Assembly: GCA_910579495.1 (NCBI GenBank)
Contig: CAJTVD010000002.1
Location: 54,364-112,311 of the forward strand
Length of the DNA stretch: 57,948 nt
Reading direction: 5' to 3'
From: an uncultured Lachnospiraceae bacterium
GTDB lineage: Bacteria; Bacillota; Clostridia; Lachnospirales; Lachnospiraceae
Below are positions 40,687-49,343 of the stretch, piece after piece. How positions within the stretch are numbered: position 1 is the stretch's first letter; the number at the start of each line of letters is the position of its first letter. The position numbers were made by a program, and so were the translations under genes. Under the pieces are notes generated by a model. It was given only the letters and a program-made list of their open reading frames with translations. It did no database searches and was not told the origin of the DNA.

Positions 40687-42774
40687 TCAGGTGGACTCCG
40701 GTTTTTCCGCAGGGGGCTTTTTGTAATTCCCAGCCGCTTTGTTGAACTGCTGGTTCAAAACAGATTGATTATAAAGCCGCTTTACGATATTTGTCCTTCT
40801 GGATACAAAATCGTCCAGCTTTTTCATATATTCCCCTTCCGTGATGGTGCCCTCCGCCACCATAGTCAGCCCTTTCTCCCAGCTTGCCGTAAGGGCTGGG
40901 TCTAACAGGGGGCGGATGGCGTTGTCCACTACTTCATAGATCATTTCCCCCATCAGGGTAGGGGTCACTATCTGGGTCTTTTTATTTAATGCCAGATAAT
41001 TAATGTTTATGAGCTTTTTGAGGATTTCAGCACGGGTGGCTGAAGTTCCGATACCGCTTCCTTTGATCTGCGCCCGCAATTCTTCGTCCTCGATCAGCTG
41101 CCCTGCGTTTTCCATGGCCAGGATGATGGTGCCGGAATTATAACGTTTGGGCGGGGAGGTTTCCCCCTCTTTGATCTGCATCTCTTTTACCGGAAGCACC
41201 GTCCCCTTCTTCAGGCTGTTAAGGGCTCCCATAAATTCCTGGTCGGCTGTCTCTTCCGGCTCTCCAGGGGGATCCTGGCCTTTTTCATCCTCTTTCCCCG
41301 CCTGCCTCTTTTCCGCCAGGTTTTCCCCCTCCTTTGGCCCGGCTTTTTTCCGGGAAAAGGAAAAAGCCGCCGCTTCCAGGTAGCCCTCTTCTTCCAGCAC
41401 CTTAAAGCTGGCAAAGAATTGTTCTCCTTTTACTGACACATTCAGGGAAATCCTCCTGTACATCGCAGGCGGGAAAAAGATGCTCAAAAATCTCCGCACA
41501 ATGATCTCATAGACCTTCGCCGCGGTGGGACTTATACTGTTTAAATTGTTCAGCCCCTGGCCGGTGGGAATGATGGCATAGTGATCCGTAATCTGTTTAT
41601 CGTTTACATATCTGGTCTTGGCGATCCCCTTATAGCTGCCGCTGTCTAAAACTTTATCCGCCAGCCCCCGTACCATCCCAAAGCCTGTGAGCCCTTTGAT
41701 ATTTTTATGGATTTCCTTGGAAACTGCCGTGGACAGCACCCGGGCATCGGTACGGGGATAGGTGGCCATCTTTTTCTCATACAACTCCTGGACGATCCGT
41801 AGGGTTTCGTCAGGGCTGATCTTAAAATATTTGGCACAGTCGTTCTGCAATTCCGCAAGATTATACAAAAGGGGTGGGTTTTTTGACTCTTTCTTTTTCT
41901 CAATGGATTCCACTGTTGCGGTTACAGGTTCCGGCTCCATCAAAAACTTTATCAGTTCTTCCGCATCCTTTTTTTCCTTAAAACCGTTTTCCTTGTACAA
42001 AAGGGGAGACTGGAAGTATCTGGTATTTTCCACCGCTTTCCACTCACATTCACAGTTCCTTCCGCTTACCGTTACGCCTGCGGCCACACGATAAAAAGGA
42101 GTTTTTACAAACTCCCTGATCTCACGCTCCCTGTTTACGATCATACCAAGCACGCAGGTCATTACCCTTCCCACGCTGATCACCGCTTTGTCTGCGTTTA
42201 AGTATGTTTTCACGCTATAGCCGTATTTTAAGGTCAATACCCGGGAAAAATTGATCCCCATCAGGTAATCTTCCTTGGCGCGCAGGTATGCCGCCGCCCC
42301 CAGGTTGTCATATTCCGACAGATCCTTGGCCTCCCGGATGCCCCGGAGGATCTCCTCCTCTGTCTGGGAGTCGATCCAGACCCGTTTTCTTGTTTTTCCG
42401 GTAACATTGGCCTGCTGCTCCACCAGGCGGTAAATGTATTCCCCTTCCCGCCCGGAGTCGGTGCAAACATAAATCGTTTCCACATCACTGCGGTTTAACA
42501 GGCCGCTTACGATCTGAAACTGCTTTTTTACGCTCTCAATGACTTCATATTTGAATTCTGCAGGAATAAACGGTATGGTATCCAAAGACCATCTTTTATA
42601 CTTTTCATCATAGACCTCCGGGTAGCTCATGGTTACCAGATGCCCTACGCACCAGGTAACCACAGCATCCGCAGATTCCATATATCCGTCCCGGTTGCTG
42701 GCATTGATCTGCAACGCCTTTGCAAATTCTCTCGCCACGCTGGGCTTTTCCGCTATATACAGATTTTTTCCCAT
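40687..42774 (-). CDS. topB: DNA topoisomerase III (type IA)
   Basis: A 695-residue type IA topoisomerase. The Toprim domain starts the protein (KNLYIAEKPSVAREFAKAL) with CTDSGREGEYI giving the acidic metal site. The catalytic tyrosine is in KMATYPRTDARVL. The C-terminus ends shortly after the core, without zinc fingers, and includes a charged insert rich in Lys, Glu and Gln near residue 480-510 (PGEPEETADQEFMG region). It relaxes or decatenates DNA. Chromosomal copies are normal, and Tn-borne copies are usually smaller. It lies 17 bp after the asd gene. Confidence 0.93.
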   Translation of the reverse strand: MGKNLYIAEKPSVAREFAKALQINASNRDGYMESADAVVTWCVGHLVTMSYPEVYDEKYKRWSLDTIPFIPAEFKYEVIESVKKQFQIVSGLLNRSDVETIYVCTDSGREGEYIYRLVEQQANVTGKTRKRVWIDSQTEEEILRGIREAKDLSEYDNLGAAAYLRAKEDYLMGINFSRVLTLKYGYSVKTYLNADKAVISVGRVMTCVLGMIVNREREIREFVKTPFYRVAAGVTVSGRNCECEWKAVENTRYFQSPLLYKENGFKEKKDAEELIKFLMEPEPVTATVESIEKKKESKNPPLLYNLAELQNDCAKYFKISPDETLRIVQELYEKKMATYPRTDARVLSTAVSKEIHKNIKGLTGFGMVRGLADKVLDSGSYKGIAKTRYVNDKQITDHYAIIPTGQGLNNLNSISPTAAKVYEIIVRRFLSIFFPPAMYRRISLNVSVKGEQFFASFKVLEEEGYLEAAAFSFSRKKAGPKEGENLAEKRQAGKEDEKGQDPPGEPEETADQEFMGALNSLKKGTVLPVKEMQIKEGETSPPKRYNSGTIILAMENAGQLIEDEELRAQIKGSGIGTSATRAEILKKLININYLALNKKTQIVTPTLMGEMIYEVVDNAIRPLLDPALTASWEKGLTMVAEGTITEGEYMKKLDDFVSRRTNIVKRLYNQSVLNQQFNKAAGNYKKPPAEKPEST

Positions 42775-42790
42775 TATGTTCCTTCCGGCC

Positions 42791-43876
42791 TTACTTTTTG
42801 GTAATATATCCCTGCGCTTTCAGCAGTTCCGCACACAGGACTGCGCCTCCTGCCGCACCGCGGACGGTATTATGGGACAGCCCTACAAACTTCCAGTCAT
42901 ATACGCTGTCCTCCCGGAGCCGTCCTACACTGATGCCCATGCCCTTCTCGAAATCCACATCCAAAGCCACCTGGGGCCTGTTGTCCTCTTCCATATAACG
43001 GATAAACTGTTTGGGCGCACTGGGAAGGGCAAGCTCCTGGGGAAGTCCCTTAAAGGAGACAAGTTTCTCTATTAACTGCTCTTTGGATGCTTTCTTCCTG
43101 AACTTCACAAAGACAGCCGCCGTATGTCCGTTTAACACCGGAACTCTGATACACTGGCAGGTGATCACCGGGGATACTGCCGGGACGATCACTCCGTCCC
43201 TGACCTCACCCCAGATCCGTAGTGGCTCTTTTTCGCTCTTTTCTTCCTCACCGCCAATATAGGGAATGATGTTTTCAGTCATTTCCGGCCAGTCCTTAAA
43301 GGTCTTGCCAGCGCCGGATATCGCCTGGTAGGTGGTCGCTACTACCTCATAAGGCTCAAATTCCTTCCACGCAGTAAGCACCGGGGCATAGCTCTGGATG
43401 GAGCAGTTGGGCTTTACCGCTACAAACCCCCTTTGGGTCCCAAGCCTTTTTCTCTGGGATCCAATCACCTGCATATGCTCCGGATTGATCTCCGGCACCA
43501 TCATAGGCACATCCGGTGTCCACCGGTGGGCAGAATTGTTGGACACCACCGGGGTTTCCGTTTTGGCATATTCCTCTTCGATCTTTTTGATCTCTTCCTT
43601 GGTCATATCCACAGCACTGAATACGAAATCCACCTGGGAAGCCACTTTTTCCACTTCGTTAACGTTCATTACCACCAGGCCTTTGGCCCCTTCCGGCATA
43701 GGGGTTGCCATTTTCCACCGCTCCCCTACCGCCTCCTGATAGGTTTTCCCTGCGGAACGCTGGCTTGCCGCTATCAGCGTTACTTCAAACCAAGGGTGGT
43801 CTTCCAGAAGAGAAATAAATCTCTGCCCCACCATGCCTGTTCCGCCTAAAATACCAACTTTTAATTTTTCACTCAT
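42791..43876 (-). CDS. asd: Aspartate-semialdehyde dehydrogenase (archaeal/fungal-type)
   Basis: A 361-residue protein. The NADP loop is GILGGTGMVGQRF, the catalytic cysteine is in AVKPNCSIQSYAP, and SGAGKTFKDWPEM and GHTAAVFVKFR belong to the long Asd type found in Clostridia. It makes aspartate semialdehyde for lysine, threonine and methionine. Its ATG overlaps the argH stop by 4 bp (ATGA), so the two are coupled. Confidence 0.95.
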   Translation of the reverse strand: MSEKLKVGILGGTGMVGQRFISLLEDHPWFEVTLIAASQRSAGKTYQEAVGERWKMATPMPEGAKGLVVMNVNEVEKVASQVDFVFSAVDMTKEEIKKIEEEYAKTETPVVSNNSAHRWTPDVPMMVPEINPEHMQVIGSQRKRLGTQRGFVAVKPNCSIQSYAPVLTAWKEFEPYEVVATTYQAISGAGKTFKDWPEMTENIIPYIGGEEEKSEKEPLRIWGEVRDGVIVPAVSPVITCQCIRVPVLNGHTAAVFVKFRKKASKEQLIEKLVSFKGLPQELALPSAPKQFIRYMEEDNRPQVALDVDFEKGMGISVGRLREDSVYDWKFVGLSHNTVRGAAGGAVLCAELLKAQGYITKK

Positions 43877-45315
43877 TTTCCCTCTCCTCTTGTCCCTCTG
43901 CCTTTGGCCATTTCAAGGTCATCGCAACCTTTTATCCAAATATTGGCAAGGAATTCCCTGTTTATTTTTATTGCTTCTTTCATAGCTTCCGATCCAGGGG
44001 CTCCTGTGGTCAGCCTTTTTTCCACACAGGCCTTTAAGCCTACGGCTTCGAAAATATCCTCTTCAAATACAGGGCTGATGGCCTTTAATTCTTCCAGGGT
44101 AAGGGCATCAATGCCGCATTTCTTATCCAGGCAGTAAAGCACGAGCCTGCCTATCATTCCATGGGCGTCCCGGAAAGGCACGCCTTTATTGACAAGATAA
44201 TCCGCCGCGTCCGTGGCATTGGTAAAGCCCTTCATGGCGCTTTCTTCCATTGCCCTGGCGTTAAATCTCATAGTCCTTAACATTCCTTCAAACAAGGCCA
44301 GGCAGTTGCCCACTGTTTCCACTGCGTCGAATGTGACCTCCTTGTCTTCCTGCATATCCTTGTTATAGGCCAGGGGAAGTCCCTTCATCGTGGTAAGCAC
44401 AGATACCAGCGCCCCGTAGACACGCCCGGTCTTCCCTCTTACCAGCTCCGCGATATCCGGGTTCTTTTTCTGGGGCATAATGCTGCTTCCTGTGGAAAAC
44501 CCGTCGTCGATCTCCACAAACTGGTATTCATTGGAATTCCAGATAATGATCTCCTCTGAAAATCTGCTCAAATGCATCATCACCGTGGAAAGCGCTGACA
44601 GAAATTCGATCACGTAGTCCCGGTCTGCCACAGAGTCCATGCTGTTTAATGTAGGGCCTTCAAAGCCCATCAGGGAAGCGGTGTAGGATCTGTCCAGTGG
44701 ATAGGTAGTCCCTGCGAAAGCGCCGCTGCCCAGAGGGCAATAATTCATCCGTTTATAAATATCCCAAAGCCGCAGCACATCCCTTTTAAACATTTCAAAA
44801 TATGCCCCCATATGGTGGGCAAGGGTGGTGGGCTGGGCTTTCTGTAAATGAGTGAACCCCGGCATATAAGTGGCCAGGTGATCCTCCATAATCGAAAGGA
44901 TGGTTTTTAACAGCGCTTCCAGATGTTCCCCTGTCTCCACTACCTTATGGCGTATGTACAGCTTCATATCAAGGGCCACCTGGTCGTTCCTGCTTCTTCC
45001 TGTGTGAAGCTTCTTGCCTGCCTCCCCGATCCGTTCCGTCAAGACCGCTTCTACAAAGCTGTGGATATCCTCATATTGGTCTGTAATGGCAAGGCGTCCC
45101 TCCTGCACATCCTTCCGGATCCCCACAAGCCCCTTTACAATGGCATCCTTTTCTTCACAAGAAAGGATCCCCTGCTTTTCCAGCATCACCACATGGGCAA
45201 TACTTCCTTCTATATCCTGTTCAAAGAGCTTTTTGTCAAAGGTGATAGACGCGTTGAACCGGTACACCAGTTCATCCGTATCCCCTACAAAACGCCCTCC
45301 CCATAGCTGTGCCAT
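43873..45315 (-). CDS. argH: Argininosuccinate lyase
   Basis: The start at 45315 (MAQLWGGRFVGDTDELV) has GGAGGAG 4-5 nt upstream, giving about 480 residues. The fumarase/ASL signature GSSIMPQKKNPD (about 290) and HTGRSRNDQVALD, plus SGAFAGTTYPLDR, identify the family. It splits argininosuccinate to arginine and fumarate. Co-transcription with asd is unusual, because argH normally follows argG, which is not in the window. Confidence 0.95.
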   Translation of the reverse strand: MAQLWGGRFVGDTDELVYRFNASITFDKKLFEQDIEGSIAHVVMLEKQGILSCEEKDAIVKGLVGIRKDVQEGRLAITDQYEDIHSFVEAVLTERIGEAGKKLHTGRSRNDQVALDMKLYIRHKVVETGEHLEALLKTILSIMEDHLATYMPGFTHLQKAQPTTLAHHMGAYFEMFKRDVLRLWDIYKRMNYCPLGSGAFAGTTYPLDRSYTASLMGFEGPTLNSMDSVADRDYVIEFLSALSTVMMHLSRFSEEIIIWNSNEYQFVEIDDGFSTGSSIMPQKKNPDIAELVRGKTGRVYGALVSVLTTMKGLPLAYNKDMQEDKEVTFDAVETVGNCLALFEGMLRTMRFNARAMEESAMKGFTNATDAADYLVNKGVPFRDAHGMIGRLVLYCLDKKCGIDALTLEELKAISPVFEEDIFEAVGLKACVEKRLTTGAPGSEAMKEAIKINREFLANIWIKGCDDLEMAKGRGTRGEGK

Positions 45316-45543
45316 AGAACTCCTCCACTCTGATTGATTATGAAGGGCAACTATCTGGGATCTTCCATCAGCTCTGCCCTTCACCATAACTCGCTTTTGA
45401 TACTATCACATTTTACTGGGGTTTTCAATCTTTTTTGCGGCCTGTCTGTCTGCACATAAATGTCGAATGTTCATAGATTATATATATAAGAACCAACTGC
45501 CAGTATCGCTGGCTTACTTGGAAAGGCAAAACAGGGAGGAACT

Positions 45544-46314
45544 ATGAATCAGCCTATTCTGGAATGCAAAAACATCTGTTTCTCTTATCATAATTTAAAC
45601 GGCGAGACCAGGGCGCTGACCGATATATCCTTTCAGGTGGACAGGGGAGAATTTGTTGCAATCGTAGGCCCCAGCGGGTGCGGGAAATCCACCCTGCTGT
45701 CCATTATCGCAGGGCTTCTGGAACCGGAATCCGGGGAAATTATTTTAAGTGAACAGGAAAAAAACCGTATCGGCTATATGCTGCAGCAGGACCACCTGTT
45801 AGAATGGCGCACCATTTGGAAAAACATTCTGCTGGGACCCGAAATCAGTAAAACCATGACGAAAGAAAAAGAGCAGCTCGCCATAAAGCTGTTGTCTGAT
45901 TATGGCCTTCTTAAATTTAAAGATAAAAAACCCAGCGAATTATCCGGCGGTATGAAGCAGCGGGCCGCCCTGATCAGGACCATGGTCATGGAACCCGGCC
46001 TCCTTCTTCTGGATGAGCCCTTCAGTGCGCTGGATTATCAGTCCCGCCTTATGGTTTCCGCAGATATTGGCAATATCATAAGGAATTCCGGGATCACTGC
46101 CATATTGATCACCCATGACCTGTCAGAAGCAATTTCCCTGGCAGACAGGATCCTGGTGTTAAAAAGGCGTCCCGCCACCATCAAAAGAGACATCCCAGTC
46201 CACTTGACCCTGCCGGAAGCCTCCCCTCTGGGTGCAAGGAATGCCCCGGAATTTCAAGAGTTATTCAGTTTATTGTGGAAGGAGATTTCTGATGAATATC
46301 AAGGAGAACAGTGA
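45544..46314 (+). CDS. ABC importer ATPase (NitT/TauT type)
   Basis: A 256-residue ATPase. Walker A GPSGCGKST, the Q-loop MLQQDH, signature LSGGMKQRAALIRT, Walker B LLLLDEPFSALDYQ and the switch His in ILITHDLSEA are all intact. The closest relatives by pattern are SsuB/TauB-like ATPases (sulfonates, nitrate, thiamine precursors). GGGAGG precedes the ATG. It overlaps the permease gene by 23 bp. No substrate-binding protein gene is present on either side. Confidence 0.9.
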   Translation: MNQPILECKNICFSYHNLNGETRALTDISFQVDRGEFVAIVGPSGCGKSTLLSIIAGLLEPESGEIILSEQEKNRIGYMLQQDHLLEWRTIWKNILLGPEISKTMTKEKEQLAIKLLSDYGLLKFKDKKPSELSGGMKQRAALIRTMVMEPGLLLLDEPFSALDYQSRLMVSADIGNIIRNSGITAILITHDLSEAISLADRILVLKRRPATIKRDIPVHLTLPEASPLGARNAPEFQELFSLLWKEISDEYQGEQ

Positions 46315-47137
46315 AAAAACTTCCAGATCCAGTGCTGCAAATGACAAAATGACTACTGCACAACAATTATATATCCAAAAACACCACAGGCACCATCACC
46401 TGGTAACCCTCCTGCGCCTGCTGGTCCTGGTTTTATTTCTCTCCCTCTGGGAATTTTCCGGCAGGACCGGGCTGATCGATACCTTTTTTTTCAGCAGCCC
46501 AAGCATGGTGGTCTCCTTTTTTATTGAAATGGTCACAGACGGTTCCTTTTTCAGCCACACAGGGATCACCCTGCTGGAGACTTTGGTAAGCTTCCTGCTG
46601 ATCACTATAATCTCCATCCTCCTTGCTACCCTGCTATGGTACTCCAAAACATTGTCGGAAATCATGGAGCCTTATCTGGTGGTCTTAAATTCCCTTCCCA
46701 AATCCGCCCTGGCACCGCTTTTCATCGTATGGCTGGGCACCGGGGTCAATACTATTATTGTGGCAGGTATATCCGTGGCGGTCTTTGGCTCCATCATCAG
46801 CCTTTATGCCAACTTCAGGCATGTGGACAGGGAAAAACTAAAGCTCATATACACCCTGGGCGGTAACCGCTTCGACGCTTTCCATAAAGTGGTATTGCCT
46901 TCCTCCGTCCCTGCTATTTTAAGCAATATGAAAGTCAATATCGGCCTGGCACTGGTAGGCGTGATCATTGGGGAGTTCCTTGCCGCCAGGCGGGGACTGG
47001 GGTATCTGATCATCTATGGCTCCCAGGTGTTCCAACTGAATATGGTGATTACCTCTATCATTATCCTTTGTGTTATTGCCATGGGGCTGTACCAGTTGAT
47101 CCAATGGACCGAACACCTTTACAAAAAGAAAACCTGA
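46292..47137 (+). CDS. ABC importer permease (NitT/TauT type)
   Basis: The start at 46292 (MNIKENSEKTSR) has AAGGAG 7 nt upstream, within the end of the ATPase gene. About 281 residues, with a long His-rich cytoplasmic N-terminus (QKHHRHHH) and six membrane segments. The BPD-type EAA loop is in LIYTLGGNRFDAFHKVVLPSSVPAILSNM, and the family end GLGYLIIYGSQVFQLN. It pairs with the upstream ATPase. The substrate is unknown. Confidence 0.9.
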   Translation: MNIKENSEKTSRSSAANDKMTTAQQLYIQKHHRHHHLVTLLRLLVLVLFLSLWEFSGRTGLIDTFFFSSPSMVVSFFIEMVTDGSFFSHTGITLLETLVSFLLITIISILLATLLWYSKTLSEIMEPYLVVLNSLPKSALAPLFIVWLGTGVNTIIVAGISVAVFGSIISLYANFRHVDREKLKLIYTLGGNRFDAFHKVVLPSSVPAILSNMKVNIGLALVGVIIGEFLAARRGLGYLIIYGSQVFQLNMVITSIIILCVIAMGLYQLIQWTEHLYKKKT

Positions 47138-47172
47138 TGTTCCCAATCACCGCCAGGCAGCCTGCAGATGGA

Positions 47173-47205
47173 AAAACGGCATAGCCTGCAAGGCTATGCC
47201 GTTTT
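47173..47205 (+). terminator. Terminator of the ABC importer operon
   Basis: A 15-bp perfect stem (AAAACGGCATAGCCT at 47173-47187, complement at 47191-47205) with a 3-nt loop and TTTT at the end, 35 bp past the permease stop. The A-run on the other side allows use in the opposite direction too. Confidence 0.85.
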
Positions 47206-47206
47206 A

Positions 47207-47243
47207 TTACAATAAGCCGACCCGCAGAGCGTGACGGCGTTTG
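47207..47243 (+). repeat. Short interspersed repeat, copy 3 (37 bp, tandem)
   Basis: First of two head-to-tail 37-bp units, starting TTACAATAAGCC and ending GTGACGGCGTTTG. It follows the importer terminator and lies between convergent genes. Confidence 0.75.
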
Positions 47244-47280
47244 TTACAATAAGCCAGCCCACAGAGCGTGACGGCGTTTG
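47244..47280 (+). repeat. Short interspersed repeat, copy 4 (37 bp, tandem)
   Basis: Second unit, differing from copy 3 only around positions 12-20 (CCAGCCCACAG against CCGACCCGCAG). Confidence 0.75.
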
Positions 47281-47310
47281 TTTTTTCGGAATACTGGCTG
47301 TATATTCCCA

Positions 47311-48111
47311 CTACTTCAAATCAATATCCGTTCCCAGCCACCATCTGAGCACATCCTGTATTTTCGCATCCCAGTACTGCCACTGATGGTCCCCAGCAGA
47401 TTCCTCACAATAAAGGTCATATCCCAGTTTTTTTACATGCTCCCATGCTGTAAGGTTTCCCTGATACAGGAAGTCCTCCTTTCCGCACCAGGCATATAGC
47501 CTGGGCAGTTCCTTTTTCTCTGCCGCCAGTTTTCCAGCCAGCGCCATCAGGTCGTTCTCTGACCCTTTCAATTGCTCCAGGCTCCCGAATATCCCTGCAA
47601 AAATCGGCGCCCTTTTCTCTTGGCTGTTTCTCTTCATATCCTCCACAATATCCAGCGCACCAGATAGGGAAGCGGCAGCGCCAAAGGTGTCGCTTTGCCT
47701 AAGCCCCAGCTTCCATGCACCATATCCGCCCATGGACAGCCCTGCCGCAAGGGTATCTTCCCTCTTATCCGACATCTGAGGGAAAAATTCCCGGCAGATT
47801 TTGGGAAGCTCTTTGGATATAAATGTCCAATAGTCCATCCCATATGTGGTATCCGTATAAAATCCCAAATGGGTAGTGGGCATCACCACTGCGATTCCCA
47901 GCTTGCTCACATACCTTTCAATGGAAGTCCTTCTCTGCCAGATGGTCTGGTCGTCACTCATACCATGGAGAAGATATACCGTCTTATACCGTCCATCAGC
48001 TCCCTTTCCTTCCATGCCAATCTGCCACGTGGTCTGTTGGGGCAGAATCACATCCATATTCATGCTCATTCCCAAAACATCCGAAAAAAAATCTACATGC
48101 AATAATGCCAT
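47311..48111 (-). CDS. Alpha/beta-hydrolase esterase (tributyrin/acetyl esterase-like)
   Basis: The start at 48111 (MALLHVDFFSDVLG) has AAGGAGG 8 nt upstream, giving 266 residues. The esterase-D-like fold shows VYLLHGMSDDQTIW (oxyanion region), the nucleophile Ser in AAGLSMGGYGAWK and the catalytic His in GDHQWQYWD. It probably removes acetyl or short acyl groups from a carbohydrate or other ester, in the cytoplasm because no signal peptide is present. It is monocistronic, with repeat copies on both sides. Confidence 0.85.
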   Translation of the reverse strand: MALLHVDFFSDVLGMSMNMDVILPQQTTWQIGMEGKGADGRYKTVYLLHGMSDDQTIWQRRTSIERYVSKLGIAVVMPTTHLGFYTDTTYGMDYWTFISKELPKICREFFPQMSDKREDTLAAGLSMGGYGAWKLGLRQSDTFGAAASLSGALDIVEDMKRNSQEKRAPIFAGIFGSLEQLKGSENDLMALAGKLAAEKKELPRLYAWCGKEDFLYQGNLTAWEHVKKLGYDLYCEESAGDHQWQYWDAKIQDVLRWWLGTDIDLK

Positions 48112-48167
48112 TTCTTGTTCCTCCTTCTTTTCCCTACTGCATTTGCATTTTTTGTGAAAAAGCAACG

Positions 48168-48230
48168 GATGTCACGCTTTGCGGGCAATCCTCACATTAA
48201 ACAGGGAATGTCACGCTTTGCAGGCAATCC
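48168..48230 (-). repeat. Short interspersed repeat, copies 5 and 6 (inverse orientation, partial)
   Basis: Two blocks with TGTCACGCTTTGCRGGCAATCC (positions 48170 and 48209, period 39) are the reverse complement of the GCCCGCARAGCGTGACG core in copies 3, 4 and 7. Their flanks are not conserved. They lie between the esterase gene start and the tRNA terminator. Confidence 0.55.
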
Positions 48231-48241
48231 TTCTGCTAAGC

Positions 48242-48268
48242 AAAAAACCCCGGACTAATCCGGGGTTT
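48242..48268 (-). terminator. Terminator of the tRNA-Thr gene
   Basis: Stem AAACCCCGGA / TCCGGGGTTT with a 4-nt loop (48245-48268). On the minus strand it is followed by a six-T run at 48242-48247, 9 bp past the tRNA 3' end. Confidence 0.88.
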
Positions 48269-48276
48269 CACTGCCA

Positions 48277-48349
48277 AGCTACTGAGGGGACTCGAACCCC
48301 TGGCCTGCTGATTACGAATCAGCTGCTCTACCAACTGAGCCACAGTAGC
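48277..48349 (-). tRNA. tRNA-Thr (anticodon CGT)
   Basis: A complete cloverleaf on the minus strand: acceptor GCTACTG/CAGTAGC (7 bp), D-arm GCTC/GAGC, anticodon stem GCTGA/TCAGC with loop TTCGTAA, and T-arm AGGGG/CCCCT with TTCGAGT. The anticodon CGT reads ACG, threonine. CCA is not encoded. No second tRNA adjoins it. Confidence 0.95.
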
Positions 48350-48435
48350 ATCGACTATCATTATAACAGCCGTTCCCCAATTTTGCAAGGATATTTTACA
48401 TAATTATCATAAATTTTAGTCCGGACAGTAACCAT

Positions 48436-49281
48436 CTATCTATCCAGATGCACATCCATCTGGGGATAAGGAATCCTTATCCCCGCTTCATCCAGGGCAT
48501 ATTTCACCTGTTCCGTAAGCCGCCACTTGACAGGCCAGAAATCATCCTGCCCCGCCCAGCACCGGACGTTAAGGTTCACGCCGCTCTCACCCAGGGAATC
48601 CACAAACACAAGGATCTCCCGTTCCCTGATAACCCCTTCCTCTTCCCTGAGCATTTCTTCAATTACCCTGCGGGCCTTCCTGATATCCTCCTCATAGGCG
48701 ATCCCCACAGGAATATCAATCCTCCGTTCCTTACACCTGGTAAAATTCGTGATGGTCCCATTGGCAAGGGTTCCATTGGGCAACGCCACTACCTTATGGT
48801 CAGGCGTGACCAGATTGGTGTAAAAAACATCAACGCTTTCCACCGTCCCTTCATTTCCTGTGCCGTCTTTAATATAATCGCCCACCATAAAAGGCTTCAG
48901 TACCAGTAGCAGCACACCCCCTGCAAAATTGCTCAGGCTCCCCTGGATGGCAAGCCCCACAGCCACACTGGCAGAACCCAGTATGGCAATAATGCTGGCG
49001 GCGTCCACTCCCATGCCGGAGGCAATCATAACAATCAGCAGAAAATACATGCCAAATTTCACAAAAGAATCTATGAAATGCACTGCCCCGTCTTCCACAT
49101 GGCTTTTATGCAGAGCCTTTACCAGGATATGCCTGGCCAGGCGGATTAGCTGCATACCAGCCAAAAACCCAAGCCCCGCCAGCACTACCCTTAAACCCAG
49201 GCGGAATGCCCGCTCTGGGAGCTGTTCCAAAAACTGTTCAAAAAACCCCATGCCGCCATCCGGCCCTTTAATCTCCAACAA
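48436..49281 (-). CDS. mscS: Small-conductance mechanosensitive channel (MscS family)
   Basis: A 281-residue protein with three membrane segments at the N-terminus (LGLRVVLAGLGFLAGMQLI, FGMYFLLIVMIASGMGV, ASIIAILGSASVAVGLAIQGSLSNFAGGVLLLVLKPF). The third is the pore helix with Gly/Ala spacing. A cytoplasmic beta/alpha domain follows with VALPNGTLANGTITNFT. It relieves turgor under hypo-osmotic shock. The start is a TTG at 49281 (GGGAGA upstream); a second TTG next to it and an ATG at codon 11 are alternatives. Confidence 0.88.
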   Translation of the reverse strand: MLEIKGPDGGMGFFEQFLEQLPERAFRLGLRVVLAGLGFLAGMQLIRLARHILVKALHKSHVEDGAVHFIDSFVKFGMYFLLIVMIASGMGVDAASIIAILGSASVAVGLAIQGSLSNFAGGVLLLVLKPFMVGDYIKDGTGNEGTVESVDVFYTNLVTPDHKVVALPNGTLANGTITNFTRCKERRIDIPVGIAYEEDIRKARRVIEEMLREEEGVIREREILVFVDSLGESGVNLNVRCWAGQDDFWPVKWRLTEQVKYALDEAGIRIPYPQMDVHLDR

Positions 49282-49306
49282 AGCATCTCCCTACTTTTTC
49301 TTTTTA

Positions 49307-49343
49307 TTACAATAAGCCGGCTTGCGGAGCGTGACGGCGTTTG
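49307..49343 (+). repeat. Short interspersed repeat, copy 7 (37 bp), reads into glgB
   Basis: It begins with the same TTACAATAAGCC and ends GTGACGGCGTTTG as copies 3 and 4. On the minus strand it supplies the last 12 codons and the stop of glgB (NKRRHAPQAGLL). Confidence 0.75.

Noticed and set aside
47207..47280. CRISPR array
   Set aside because: The two 37-bp units are directly adjacent without spacers and related units are dispersed in the window; no cas gene is present.
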